NCBI RefSeq assembly: GCF_003367175.1
Contig: NZ_QRGA01000006.1
Coordinates: 342,629-406,628, forward strand
DNA length: 64,000 nucleotides
From: Trinickia dinghuensis
Lineage (GTDB): Bacteria; Pseudomonadota; Gammaproteobacteria; Burkholderiales; Burkholderiaceae
Direction: 5' to 3'
Both the position numbers and the translations under genes were made by a program. A model generated the notes under the pieces. It had not been told where the DNA came from. It worked only from the letters and a program-made list of their open reading frames with translations, and searched no databases. The number at the start of each line of letters is the position of its first letter. Positions within the stretch are counted from its first letter, which is position 1. Shown here piece by piece: positions 55,218 to 63,610 of this stretch.

Positions 55218-55930
55218 TTACCCCCTCACCTCATCCCGCTCGCCGTGAGATAGCTGCCGCTCGATTGCATCGGCTGGCCACCCCTGTTCATTGAACAACG
55301 TCTCCGCAGTGCCGCGTTGACCGTGTTTTCGCTCATCGGTCGAGCACTGGTCCTGACACTGGGCACGGGGAAAGACGTACCGTCCATGCCCCGTTACCGA
55401 ATGGAGCTCCTTCAAAACGGCTTCTGCAGGGAGCGATGGGCCGTGTCGATCGCTCCTCGTCGCTCGATCCTCCGCAAGGCAGTCAGTAACTCCAGCGGCG
55501 TGATTTCCGCAATCGGACGCCTGCCTAGAGACGAAAACATATCGCGTTCAAGCCGATGCAAGATGAGGTCGGCGTATTCTGCTTCCCACTTGCCCCTCAT
55601 CAGTTCGAACCACTCGCGAGCCACAACCTCGGAGGTGGTCCCATCCTGCATTCTCGCGGCTGCCTTCCGGGCGCGCCGAATTTCCCCTGGGTCGTTGCCC
55701 TTAACAAGTTCACGCCGGGCGTCATCGCGTAGCTCGCGCGCGCCCTTCAGCGACACCGCCGGATACACGCCGAGCGCGAGCAGCTTTTCCTTGCCGCCAA
55801 AGCGATACTTCATCCGCCACAAGCGCGAGCCGGTCGGAGTCAAAAGGAGATAGAGACCGCCGCCATCGAACAGCTTGACCGGCTTTGCGCCTGGCTTCAC
55901 TTTGCGAATCAATGTATCGGAGAGTGTCAC
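55218..55930 (-). pseudogene. P4-type tyrosine integrase, broken (copy 1)
   Basis: From GTG 55930 (VTLSDTLIRKVKPG) about 170 N-terminal codons with the DUF4102-type arm-binding domain (KLFDGGGLYLLLTPTGSRLW, LALGVYPAVSLKGARELRDD) are intact. At 55411 the frame joins directly to the C-terminal part (LKELHSVTGHGRYVFP), so some 90 residues including the first catalytic arginine are lost. A second deletion of about 50 bp removes the GHGFR box seen in copy 3. The gene cannot make an active recombinase. Confidence 0.88.
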
Positions 55931-56117
55931 GGGGGGTATCTCCCATCGCCGCCTGCGACCTACCCCAGAAACTACCCCCACGAATCGGCGGAAGTCAACG
56001 GAATGGAACAGCACGCCTCGGAATCTCCGAGAAGCCCGTCAATACGCGCCGTACAGGCACAAGGATGCCCCAAACGGAACACTCTGGACTTTACTGGAAC
56101 TCTTCGAATGGTGGGCC
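55811..56117. repeat. 0.3-kb direct repeat, copy 1 (integrase 5' end plus attachment region)
   Basis: Matches 61935-62237 in the same orientation with only scattered differences. It covers the first ~120 bp of the integrase gene and 185 bp upstream. Similarity ends at TGGTGGGCC (56109-56117), which in reverse reads GGCCCACCA, a tRNA 3'-end-like sequence. In this copy the tRNA-like match goes on (CGAATCCCACCC before GGCCCACCA), so this looks like an attachment site. A 9-bp inverted repeat, GCCGGGTGG/CCACCCGGC, spans 56115-56156. Confidence 0.8.
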
Positions 56118-56334
56118 GGGTGGGATTCGCATTCGGGCCGCTCAGGGCCACCCGGCAAGGAATTTCGGATTCGATGAGTGTGGTTACCCCCAGAGTTACC
56201 CCGGAGAAAAGTCGGAACAGAATGGAACACGTTGGCCTATTCCCTCTTACTCAACTCGGGTCCTCCGATCCACGTTGTCGAGATCGCGATGTTGTATGGA
56301 TGGAACGAAATCCGCAGGCGCTGCGTCTGTCTTT

Positions 56335-56445
56335 CTTTCGAGCAGGAATAACGCTCGGTCCTCAACGCCTACCAGCCACGCCGACGCGCGGCCACGACCG
56401 CTCCACGTTGCGCCAGCCAGCCTCCGGATCACGATACTCCGGCGC
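56335..56445 (-). pseudogene. H-NS family C-terminal DNA-binding domain, remnant
   Basis: Read on the minus strand, APEYRDPEAG is followed, after a 4-bp GGCT duplication that shifts the frame, by GATWSGRGRASAWLVGVEDR and ALFLLE. This is the AT-hook-like TWSGRGRxPxWL motif of H-NS. A stop lies directly before APEY, and the oligomerisation domain is missing. Mobile elements often carry such proteins. Confidence 0.7.
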
Positions 56446-57031
56446 CTATGGTCCTCGAGCGTAGTTACCGTTTCGCCACTCATAACGAAGCTTCAACGTT
56501 GAACGACTGCTGCTGCCCATCGAATCTCATGGCCCTCTCGCCAAGGGCGTGTGCCAAGATTGCGCCACCTTCTCGCTGGCGGCGAACTTACACCCGCCGC
56601 GTCCCCAGCGAACTTCTCCGTTTCCGCATGAATATCCTCTCGTCATCGCAATGGCAGAATCGTCAGCTATCAACGACGTTCGCTAAATAACGAGGGCTCT
56701 CGGACGGATACACGCTTAACCTCGGCGTCAAACCTCCGCTTGCCCGCTGCAGTCACGCCGGTCACCGGCAGCAGAATGAAATCAACTTTGTTCTGTGTCA
56801 TCGGTTGCGTCCGCAAGTGGTAATTGCGGACGCAAGCCTGCACGCGTTCAGCGTTCGATTCTAGGTGCGTTTAAATTCGCGCTTACCCTGCTCCTGCTCA
56901 TGATTGGTCGGAAGATCATTCGTCACTCTCCGTTTTCATGCTTCGGGTCCAGCCCTGCATGCGGCACTTCTCTGCTCGAAGCTCGAACCTTGTGGCTTCA
57001 AGGAGTGACGCCGCGAGATCGACGATTGATT
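56446..57031. other. Gene-poor stretch of the island
   Basis: No frame here has recognisable protein features, a good ribosome site or the codon bias of the neighbours. The only structure is the hairpin at 56805-56835. It is probably decayed island DNA. Confidence 0.5.
56805..56835. repeat. Perfect 12-bp inverted repeat with 7-nt loop
   Basis: TTGCGTCCGCAA and TTGCGGACGCAA enclose GTGGTAA. No T run follows, so an intrinsic terminator is unlikely. It lies about 200 bp before the dispersed repeat and the toxin module. Confidence 0.7.
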
Positions 57032-57094
57032 CGTCCAATGCACTTCCGTTAGTCCGATTTTTCCGCGATGGCAGGGTTCAACCGTGCGACCCAG
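57032..57094 (+). repeat. Short dispersed repeat, copy 2 (in front of the toxin module)
   Basis: CGTCCAATGCACTTCCGTTA ... ACCGTGCGACCCAG resembles 40362-40422. In both places an Imm52-type sequence lies downstream, so the repeat marks the left end of a mobile or recombining module. Confidence 0.55.
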
Positions 57095-57239
57095 TCAAAA
57101 TAACCGGAGCCGCAACACCCGTATGGAGCGCAGCAGCTACTGGCGTTGTTGGAAGAAGCGGTCCGCGTTTTGGCTCGGGTGCCGTCTCCATATCGATTCC
57201 ATCCGGCAAGGGTTCCCATTTAACTTCATATCCGATGAC

Positions 57240-57575
57240 ATGCACGAGCATCAAACAGCCCTTTTGACCGAGGACGAACGCAAGTTCGTGATGGCCGTTC
57301 AAAACAGCATTGGTGGCGCTGACAGGAGGCTCGCTAACGATCCGGCATTGCTCGACAAGCTTGTCCGTGCATACAGCGAAGCTAGGCGTTTGGGGCTCAG
57401 GCGAGAAGAGGTACTCGCAAATTTCCTATATCTCGAAATGCAAGCCCCGGGCTTCCATCGCAAGCCGGTGATTCGAAAATGGCTACGTGAGCCAGGCGCC
57501 GCTCCCGATGATCGCTTTGCGGATTTAATCGATGTGCTTCGCAAGAAGTCTCAAGAACTAGAGGGAAATGAATAA
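57240..57575 (+). CDS. Small helical protein upstream of the toxin gene
   Basis: 111 residues from ATG 57240 (MHEHQTALLTEDERKFVMAV). It is soluble and mostly helical, with LDKLVRAYSEARRLGLRREE and KPVIRKWLREPGAAPDDRFA. The stop overlaps the toxin ATG by one base (TAATG), so translation is coupled. I do not know a family name. By position it could be an adaptor or chaperone for loading the toxin. Frame upstream of this ATG runs through the dispersed repeat and does not look coding. Confidence 0.65.
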   Translation: MHEHQTALLTEDERKFVMAVQNSIGGADRRLANDPALLDKLVRAYSEARRLGLRREEVLANFLYLEMQAPGFHRKPVIRKWLREPGAAPDDRFADLIDVLRKKSQELEGNE

Positions 57576-58162
57576 TGGCACCGACACGTCGCTCCCGCCT
57601 CGAAGAAGCGGCCATTGCACTCTTGGCATTGCTCACCGCCATAGGAGGCGCCGTTCGCGGGCTCGCCGAGAAGGCGCAGTCAGACCCGGATAGTCTCGAG
57701 GCGGATAAAACGAAGTCGAAGTCGGCTACACGTGCGATACCGATTCCTCATGAGTCACACGCGCAGTGTCCGCCGCGCAGAGGTTGGCTCGTCACGAGGA
57801 GGTGGCACATGTCCAAAATCTCGCGTGACTACCAGGCCCGCATTACTAGCTTTGCGCCGTTCACCGAATGGAAATTCGAGAATATCGAATTCGACGGTTT
57901 TCGCGCACCGGAATGTCGCCTACAGGAAGCGAAGGCCCGCTACGATCAGTTTTTCGACAAACAAACCGGCCGACCCAAACGCTTTTTCGAGATCTTCGGC
58001 GTGGAACGTATGCTCAGTCAAGCTCGAACACAAAATCGCGCAGTAAGAAATAATCCGCCATCAAGGTTGACCTGGTATTTCATGCAACCCATTTCTCATC
58101 GATATTTCTCGCAAATCTTCATCGACGAAAAGCTTGCAATTGAATCATTACTCCATCCGTGA
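57575..58162 (+). CDS. Tox-REase-5-type nuclease toxin (putative secreted effector)
   Basis: 195 residues. A hydrophobic helix lies near the N-terminus (AAIALLALLTAIGGAVRGLA), then a linker. The C-terminal domain has YQARITSFAPFTEWKFENIE, FDGFRAPECRLQEAKARYDQ and WYFMQPISHRYFSQIF. FDGF with Asp107 and EAK at 118-120 would be the D...ExK nuclease site of the restriction-endonuclease fold. I assign it from memory to the Tox-REase-5 domain of polymorphic and type VI-delivered toxins. An immunity gene starts one base after its stop. No secretion apparatus is in the window, so the delivery route is inference. Confidence 0.8.
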   Translation: MAPTRRSRLEEAAIALLALLTAIGGAVRGLAEKAQSDPDSLEADKTKSKSATRAIPIPHESHAQCPPRRGWLVTRRWHMSKISRDYQARITSFAPFTEWKFENIEFDGFRAPECRLQEAKARYDQFFDKQTGRPKRFFEIFGVERMLSQARTQNRAVRNNPPSRLTWYFMQPISHRYFSQIFIDEKLAIESLLHP

Positions 58163-58163
58163 C

Positions 58164-58901
58164 ATGGTCATCTTCCTAACCTTCCAGCATCAACAAGCTA
58201 CCCTACCTTCGCGAGAGGAACACCTCCGCACTCTATGGAGAATCGCCAAACTGTTCGAACCGTACGGCCTGCCAGTTAAAAATTGGTATCCGCCTGCGGC
58301 TACACGGAAGAAGTCCCTTGCACATGCAGCATTTGACCAAAGCGGTCCGACGCCAGCGGCGTTGGAGTTGCTTCGCTTACACGACGATAAGGACGCGACA
58401 ACCACGTACCGGAGAACCGGTGTCTGGAGCGGAAAAGAGAAAGGCAGAGGCGGCTCGTTCTCTGTCTCGTTCTCATGTGATCCCTGCAACCGTACCAGTC
58501 TACTCTACGTGCAATTCGACGAAGTCGAAGCACTCGATGACTGTAGGGCGATGCAGAGATTCATGCTCGGCTTGCTCGCCATATGGCCCGTCGCCTCCAG
58601 CATTCGAGTCGGGCCCCTGATGTACTACACCACGCATCAAGTTTTTCCGAAACGACCGGGTGCCGGCTGGATGCTCTATCTTCCAACGGCAATCACACGC
58701 GAGGAGTTACCCGAGGCGGCGGAACTAGTGCCAGTCATGGAAGGCGGTACTCAAAAAGGCACCATCATCGTCAGTGTCGCCGACGCTACCTTTTCCATCG
58801 ACAATCCGGAGCACCTGAGGATCGCAAACGCAATCGAAGTGAGATTGGCCGATCAGGACGTCTTGCCTCGATCGCGAGGCCGTTATGTGACTCGGGAATA
58901 G
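58164..58901 (+). CDS. Imm52-family immunity protein
   Basis: 245 residues from ATG 58164 (MVIFLTFQHQQATLPSREEH), one base behind the toxin stop. The features are GLPVKNWYPPA, AAFDQSGPTPAALELL, RRTGVWSGKE and, in the C-terminal half, THQVFPKRPGAGWMLYLPT and PEAAELVPVMEGG. From memory the family is found with Tox-REase-5 toxins and should bind and block the nuclease in the cytoplasm. A 3' fragment of a second copy lies at 40.5-40.8 kb. A start ten codons earlier is possible but overlaps the toxin gene. Confidence 0.8.
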   Translation: MVIFLTFQHQQATLPSREEHLRTLWRIAKLFEPYGLPVKNWYPPAATRKKSLAHAAFDQSGPTPAALELLRLHDDKDATTTYRRTGVWSGKEKGRGGSFSVSFSCDPCNRTSLLYVQFDEVEALDDCRAMQRFMLGLLAIWPVASSIRVGPLMYYTTHQVFPKRPGAGWMLYLPTAITREELPEAAELVPVMEGGTQKGTIIVSVADATFSIDNPEHLRIANAIEVRLADQDVLPRSRGRYVTRE

Positions 58902-59031
58902 GTGCGGCAACGCCCCGACGATGCTGGTCGTGTTTCTTGTTCCTTCACAAATGGGTTGCGACTATGCGGCCGGCGCTAGACTCGAAAGGCTGCCTTGGGC
59001 CCTAGCGCTTTTCTAGCGACGCCGATGCACG

Positions 59032-59296
59032 TGTTCGACATCAAGCGCGCCAAGGCCATGTGGAAGATGATCAAGAAGCAAGCACGAGCGCAGTCAACAT
59101 CTCCCGCTTCGACGTATCGAAGCACCTGGACAAGGAGGAAGTCATCGCCGATTACATCAATGCAGCCCTTGAAGAAGGTGACTCGGATCTGCTCATGGTA
59201 GCAATCGTAGATGTCGCCAAGGCGCGCGCGGGCGACGACTCTGTCGCCATCGGCATGGATCGTTGTCAATCATACCAATCGCCATGCTCGCGATGA
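59032..59296 (+). pseudogene. Remnant of a HigB/A-like toxin-antitoxin pair
   Basis: FDIKRAKAMWKMIKKQ (about 59035-59085) resembles the C-terminus of RelE/HigB-type toxins (DIxxAKxLAKEL). It overlaps, in another frame, an antitoxin-like start: NISRFDVSKHLDKEEVIADY then INAALEEGDSDLLMVAIVDV AKARAG, the N-terminal half of addiction-module antidote proteins. After KARAG the sequence departs from the family, and the helix-turn-helix (the usual GMTQVA region onward) is missing. The toxin N-terminus is also gone. Confidence 0.65.
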
Positions 59297-59331
59297 GTGG
59301 TGCGCCGGTCAGGTTGGAAGCTACTCCGGCT

Positions 59332-61329
59332 TCAGTGTCCGCCGTTGCGATCATCCAATTCGTTTAATGCCCTCGAGAATCTATTCTCATGTGGGTCGTA
59401 CTCGACAGCTTTCTCGAAGGCATGACGAATATCCGGCAAGGGAGCCCTGCTCCAACGCAGTACCTTTCCCAGATCGAACCAAGCCCAAGCATGGCGCGCA
59501 CGCGGGGCGTCCATCTGCACTACACGCTGCAACATTTCCTTGGCCTCATACAGTAGCCTCGCATAGGCAGCGTTGCCTTGTGAGCCGGGCCTTGGCCGAA
59601 CCTCTCCGGCAAGTTTCATCTTTACTTGGGCAAATTCGTGCAATGCCTTGGCATCCTGAAGAACAGCATCTCCCGCCAACTGGAAATAGCGATGTGCCTT
59701 CTTAAGCCGCCCCGCGCGTTTCTCCTGGATGGCAGCCTCGAAAGCGTCGCCTACGGCATCGAGATCCGACAAACGATTCAGCCAAGCAACCGCTTCTTTC
59801 TGCTTCCTCGCATCAAGCCAAGCCGATGCAATCAGCGTAATCAAAGACGCAGCGTTGGCGACAGGGTTGCTGCCTCTAAATTGCTGAAAAATCGCTTCAG
59901 CACCATGAATATCCCCTTTTGACACCAACTCCTTCGCCAGTTCCACCGCCACGCCAAGTGTGGCTGGATTTGCCTCGTAAGCCTCTTGCAGTCGCTGTAA
60001 TGCACCCTGCGCATCGCCGATAGCCCGCAAATGCGCGACATCCTGAAGCGCAAGAATAGCCTGATACTCTGGATGGACCGGCAATGTAACGCGGAAGTAA
60101 CTCCTCGGTTGATCGAAATCGAACTGGGGCGGAGGAGAGCCATTCTGCTCCATCGTTCGCCTGACCTTGGGAATTCCTGTGCCTCGTCCCTCGGCCAACC
60201 GCAACTCTTTCAGAAGTTCTCCGATACGGCGATTGCGGGCCGGCACGGGTGGCAAAGGAGCAGAGCCATCCAGATGCTTGGTTTCGATACCTGGCACAGG
60301 CCCTGGATAGCTGATGATCTCCATCCGGTCTGGATAGAGATAGACCTTGATCGGCTCCTGAGTGCCTTCATACGAACGGTGATAGACCGCATTCACCAAA
60401 GCCTCTCGTAAAGCCAATGATGGGTAGCTGACCCAATGGCCCGCCTGCGTTCTCCCAGGCAGCTTCTGAATCATGCGGACGGACAAACCCTCCAGATAGG
60501 CAAGGCATTCCCGAAGCTGCTCTTGAACGGGTCGCTGGTTGAATATCTTTTCTTCCAGCACATTACCGCTGGAATCTCCCGCGAACTGCACGACCTCTAT
60601 CCGCGCACCGGGAAACCACTGTTCAGGGTTCTGGCTGAAAAACAGCAGCCCGACATTTCGCGGAGCATCATGCCCATTGACAGGATCTGCAATGCGCAGC
60701 GCACGGTAAAGGGTCTTGGTATCCGCCTCATCCACTAAACCACTGCCAATGTCATTCAAAAACTCGCGCACCTTGGTCTCACGAACGTCAAGAACGCTGG
60801 CTTGCAACGCGCGACGATCATCGAAAGGCACTCGCGCCGTCAGTTGCATGAGTTGGGTTTTCAGTTCTGGCTGCTTGTCCGCATCCACCGTCTCCGACCC
60901 CAGCCGGATGTAGAATTTGCGAGAAGCACCCTTCTCGACGGACTCCGGTGCTTGGTGCGGTCGCGCCTGGCTGCCAGGTGCCCAGACCACTAGAATCCGC
61001 CGCCCCTCATGGATTTCGGGGGATAGCACCGGCTGATACACCGGATCAATGACGTTGCAGCGCCCTCGTATCCATTTTTGGGCATCTTCAATCTCTTTTT
61101 CGAAAAGCCCTTTGGCAGGAAGAATAGCAGCGCCACCCTGTTCGGCAACACCGATGACAATATAGCCCCCGTTCAAATTCTGGAAATCGTTGGCAAATGC
61201 GCAGATCGTTCGGATGACCTGGGAACCTGCGGCCTTTTCGTCCCAAGATGCCTTGAACTCAACTCGAGCCGATTCGACGCCTTGCAAGCGCAGCAGATCA
61301 TCGACGTTGATGGGAAGTATGGAAGACAC
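59332..61329 (-). CDS. AlbA_2 (Schlafen-type) ATP-binding protein with C-terminal TPR-like repeats
   Basis: 665 residues from GTG 61329 (VSSILPINVDDLLRLQGVES) with GAGGG upstream. Residues 10-125 are an AlbA_2 domain (VEFKASWDEKAAGSQVIRTI, NGGYIVIGVAE). Next comes a COG2865-like GHKL-type ATPase: ALREALVNAVYHRSYEG and EGRGTGIPKVRRTMEQNG. The C-terminal ~220 residues form helical TPR-like repeats (LRAIGDAQGALQRLQEAYEA, ELVSKGDIHGAEAIFQQF). The extra repeat domain makes it longer than common COG2865 proteins. An excisionase-like HTH gene lies upstream on the same strand. Being inside an island, it may serve in phage defence or element control; that is inference. Confidence 0.85.
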   Translation of the reverse strand: MSSILPINVDDLLRLQGVESARVEFKASWDEKAAGSQVIRTICAFANDFQNLNGGYIVIGVAEQGGAAILPAKGLFEKEIEDAQKWIRGRCNVIDPVYQPVLSPEIHEGRRILVVWAPGSQARPHQAPESVEKGASRKFYIRLGSETVDADKQPELKTQLMQLTARVPFDDRRALQASVLDVRETKVREFLNDIGSGLVDEADTKTLYRALRIADPVNGHDAPRNVGLLFFSQNPEQWFPGARIEVVQFAGDSSGNVLEEKIFNQRPVQEQLRECLAYLEGLSVRMIQKLPGRTQAGHWVSYPSLALREALVNAVYHRSYEGTQEPIKVYLYPDRMEIISYPGPVPGIETKHLDGSAPLPPVPARNRRIGELLKELRLAEGRGTGIPKVRRTMEQNGSPPPQFDFDQPRSYFRVTLPVHPEYQAILALQDVAHLRAIGDAQGALQRLQEAYEANPATLGVAVELAKELVSKGDIHGAEAIFQQFRGSNPVANAASLITLIASAWLDARKQKEAVAWLNRLSDLDAVGDAFEAAIQEKRAGRLKKAHRYFQLAGDAVLQDAKALHEFAQVKMKLAGEVRPRPGSQGNAAYARLLYEAKEMLQRVVQMDAPRARHAWAWFDLGKVLRWSRAPLPDIRHAFEKAVEYDPHENRFSRALNELDDRNGGH

Positions 61330-61533
61330 GACGTCAACCCTCACAGAAATCGCAAATGCAACGAGCCAGCAGGCTTGCCGCCGTGACGCAGCAGAATCTA
61401 CTGCGATAGGTGATTGCCCCAAACAGCTTGGCCGCAATCTGCGGCCGCGCCAGTGTTGCGGTCGTTGGGCAGCTCGACGGCTGCGCCTTTGAGGCGCTTG
61501 CCCGGGAATTCTTCTCGTAGTGTCGCCCAAGCA

Positions 61534-61770
61534 TTACTTCGTACCCGCCTTTTTGCCTTCATTGCTGGTGCCGTGCCCGGGCTTCCCTGTCGATTGCAGG
61601 TCTATCCAAGCATCAATATCAGCACGCGAGAACCGCCATGTCCCGCCGACTTTGAACGCGGGAATTTGTTTCGCTGCAGCGAGCCTATAGATCGTCCGCT
61701 CCGTAACCTTGAGGTACTCGGCGACCTCCTTGATGGTAAGAATCGCCTCTTCACCGGAATTCATTGGCAT
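61534..61770 (-). CDS. Excisionase-family helix-turn-helix protein
   Basis: 78 residues. EAILTIKEVAEYLKVTERTI, YRLAAAKQIPAFKVGGTWRF and SRADIDAWID together make the full HTH_17/MerR-like excisionase motif, which binds DNA. A basic tail follows (STGKPGHGTSNEGKKAGTK). The start is ATG 61770 or the ATG two codons later; ribosome sites are weak. It is 204 bp upstream of the AlbA_2 gene on the same strand and may regulate it. The gap between them shows no gene. Confidence 0.88.
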   Translation of the reverse strand: MPMNSGEEAILTIKEVAEYLKVTERTIYRLAAAKQIPAFKVGGTWRFSRADIDAWIDLQSTGKPGHGTSNEGKKAGTK

Positions 61771-61934
61771 GGCTCATAGCAGCGGGCTTGTCGAAATACG
61801 ACATTCTAGTGCAAAATTTTCAAGATCTCTGCTACGGCAAGCCACGAGGGCCGACAGTCTTGTCATCATCTGGTTTTTGAGCTCAATCCTGCCGCATATG
61901 CATACCCAACGGACCACCTCAGGCGAAGACTGTG

Positions 61935-62055
61935 CATCCGCCACGCGCGTGAGCCGGTCGGAGCCCAAATGAGATAGAGACCGCCGCCATCGAATAGCTT
62001 GACAGGCTTTGCGCCTGGCTTAGGCTTTGCGGATCGAGGTATCGGAGAGTGTCAC
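61935..62055 (-). pseudogene. 5' scrap of a P4-type integrase (copy 2)
   Basis: From GTG 62055 the minus strand reads VTLSDTSIRKA and then a stop; shifted by a small indel it goes on as KPVKLFDGGGLYLIWAPTGS RAWRM, the start of the same integrase as copy 1. Sequence to the left no longer matches. Only about 40 codons remain. Confidence 0.8.
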
Positions 62056-62237
62056 GGGTATCTCCCGTCGCCGTCTGCGACGTACCCTAGAAACTCCCCC
62101 AAGAATCGGTGGAAGTCAACGGAATGAGACAGCCCTCCTCGGAATCTCCAAGAAGCCCGTCGATACGCGCCTTGCAGGCACAAGGATGCCCCAAACGGAA
62201 CGTCCTGGACTTCCCGGAACTCTTTGGATGGTGGGCC
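61935..62237. repeat. 0.3-kb direct repeat, copy 2
   Basis: Same orientation and content as 55811-56117. The match stops exactly at TGGTGGGCC (62229-62237), after which this copy continues with unrelated sequence (TAACAAGG). The shared end point at a tRNA-like 3' terminus marks a recombination boundary. Confidence 0.8.
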
Positions 62238-62262
62238 TAACAAGGAAAGGAGAAACCAGCGC

Positions 62263-63096
62263 ATGCCCGAGGTCTGTTCGCATTTATGGATCGAAGCCCA
62301 GGTCCGACAATATCTGGCAACCGGCGACTATGATGGCTTCTTTATCGACTGGCCGGGAAGCTCCGTGGTTGACGCCGCGACCCGCGCTACTCAACGGCTC
62401 CGGGCCGCGCTTGTCGAAGCAACACTGCGCGAGGCGCGTTGTTTCGAGCGACCAGTGCCCTTGCCGACACCGATTGATCCGTGGCTGCGCGACAAGTTTG
62501 GCTCCATGGTGGAGGGATTTTTCACCGTCCAGGAACGGGATTGTGTGCTCGACGCGCTCGTACGAGGAGTCGTTTTCCTCACGCCCCACAACATTGTCGA
62601 TGTGCTCACCACGGAACCATGGCTGTCGACCGCGTGGCGTCTCGCCAACCTGTATCTAAATAGTCTGGGCGCGTCCCGGCTAGGCTCAAACGCCGACGAT
62701 CTCGTCGGGTTGAGCCAGGACACCACCTGCTATGTATCGCTCGCATACTTCGACGAAACCGATCCATTTGCGGATTTCGTCGTGCACGAGGCGGCACACG
62801 TACTGCACAATTGTCGTCGGACATCAATCGGTCTGCCGGAGCGTCGGCAATGCCCAACACCGCTCGACATCGCTTTCCATCAGCGCGAAACCTTTGCATA
62901 CGCGTGCGAGGCCTACAGCCGGATTCTCGCGATGACGCAGGGTCGTGAAGCTCGACAGGCGGCGCTCGAACGGCATATGGCGTCCGAGTTGCCACCGGAT
63001 GAGCGGGTCGATCATGGGCAGTACCTGGCGATCCTGGCGGAGGCAGTTCACGCGCGCAATGGCTGGCGATGTATCTGGAAACGGTGTGCGCCGTGA
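62263..63096 (+). CDS. Putative zinc-metallopeptidase-like protein (HExxH)
   Basis: 277 residues from ATG 62263 (MPEVCSHLWIEAQVRQYLAT), preceded by AAGGAG at a rather long distance. DFVVHEAAHVLHNCRR has an HExxH zinc-binding motif (about residues 182-186), and FHQRETFAYACEAYSRIL some 40 residues later supplies a possible third ligand (Glu), as in gluzincins. No signal peptide is visible, so it would act in the cytoplasm. I know it only as a conserved accessory-element protein. A longer start at 62224 would begin inside the attachment core and is less likely. Confidence 0.7.
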   Translation: MPEVCSHLWIEAQVRQYLATGDYDGFFIDWPGSSVVDAATRATQRLRAALVEATLREARCFERPVPLPTPIDPWLRDKFGSMVEGFFTVQERDCVLDALVRGVVFLTPHNIVDVLTTEPWLSTAWRLANLYLNSLGASRLGSNADDLVGLSQDTTCYVSLAYFDETDPFADFVVHEAAHVLHNCRRTSIGLPERRQCPTPLDIAFHQRETFAYACEAYSRILAMTQGREARQAALERHMASELPPDERVDHGQYLAILAEAVHARNGWRCIWKRCAP

Positions 63097-63305
63097 TGAC
63101 GGGTTCCGAACGTGGCCGAATCGGAGATCTGCGCGCTCAGAACTCGCCACGCGTGATTGACGGCGAAAGAGCGAGGATGGTAATTGCGCATCGTCGATCG
63201 TGGCCGGCCCACGTAGAAGTCGGAGGCGGGACTCACATCAGGGCTCGTCATTGAAAAAAGGCAGAATAGGGCTGGAACCCGTGATCACAAGGAGAACCTC
63301 ATACC

Positions 63306-63560
63306 ATGGCCGCACCGAGCTTTGTCTATACCGTCGCCTGCGTCGCAAAGATGCTCGGAGAGCCGGAGGAGTGGCTGGACGAACTGGCGAGTATGAACTT
63401 GGGGCCCGAGGACGGATGTCTTGGGATCATTGACGATCTGGACGGCCCCGCGGAACAGCTGATCTCGGTGACCGCGTTCACGGACGCTGGCATCGAGGCG
63501 CTCAAGGAACTGGTTGCGGACGCGAAGCAGCAGTCTTCCGAGGTGGGCGGCGCTGGCTGA
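63306..63560 (+). CDS. Small acidic protein of unknown function
   Basis: 84 residues, MAAPSFVYTVACVAKMLGEP onward, strongly acidic (DELASMNLGPEDGCLGIIDD, LDGPAEQLISVTAFTDAGIE). AAGGAG lies upstream of the ATG. It resembles small orphan proteins common in proteobacterial mobile elements, but I have no name or function. The 210 bp before it show no gene. Confidence 0.65.
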   Translation: MAAPSFVYTVACVAKMLGEPEEWLDELASMNLGPEDGCLGIIDDLDGPAEQLISVTAFTDAGIEALKELVADAKQQSSEVGGAG

Positions 63561-63610
63561 TCCGGCGCAAAGCCGCCGGAATCGCAATACGTCAATGCGT
63601 TGTGCATGCC

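Noticed and set aside
56108..56156. Complete tRNA gene at the repeat boundary
   Set aside because: Only the 3' end (T-loop-like part and CCA) is recognisable; no D-arm or anticodon arm can be folded from the flanks.
62224..62262. Earlier ATG for the zincin-like protein
   Set aside because: The codon lies in the attachment core shared by the direct repeats; the later ATG has an AAGGAG upstream.
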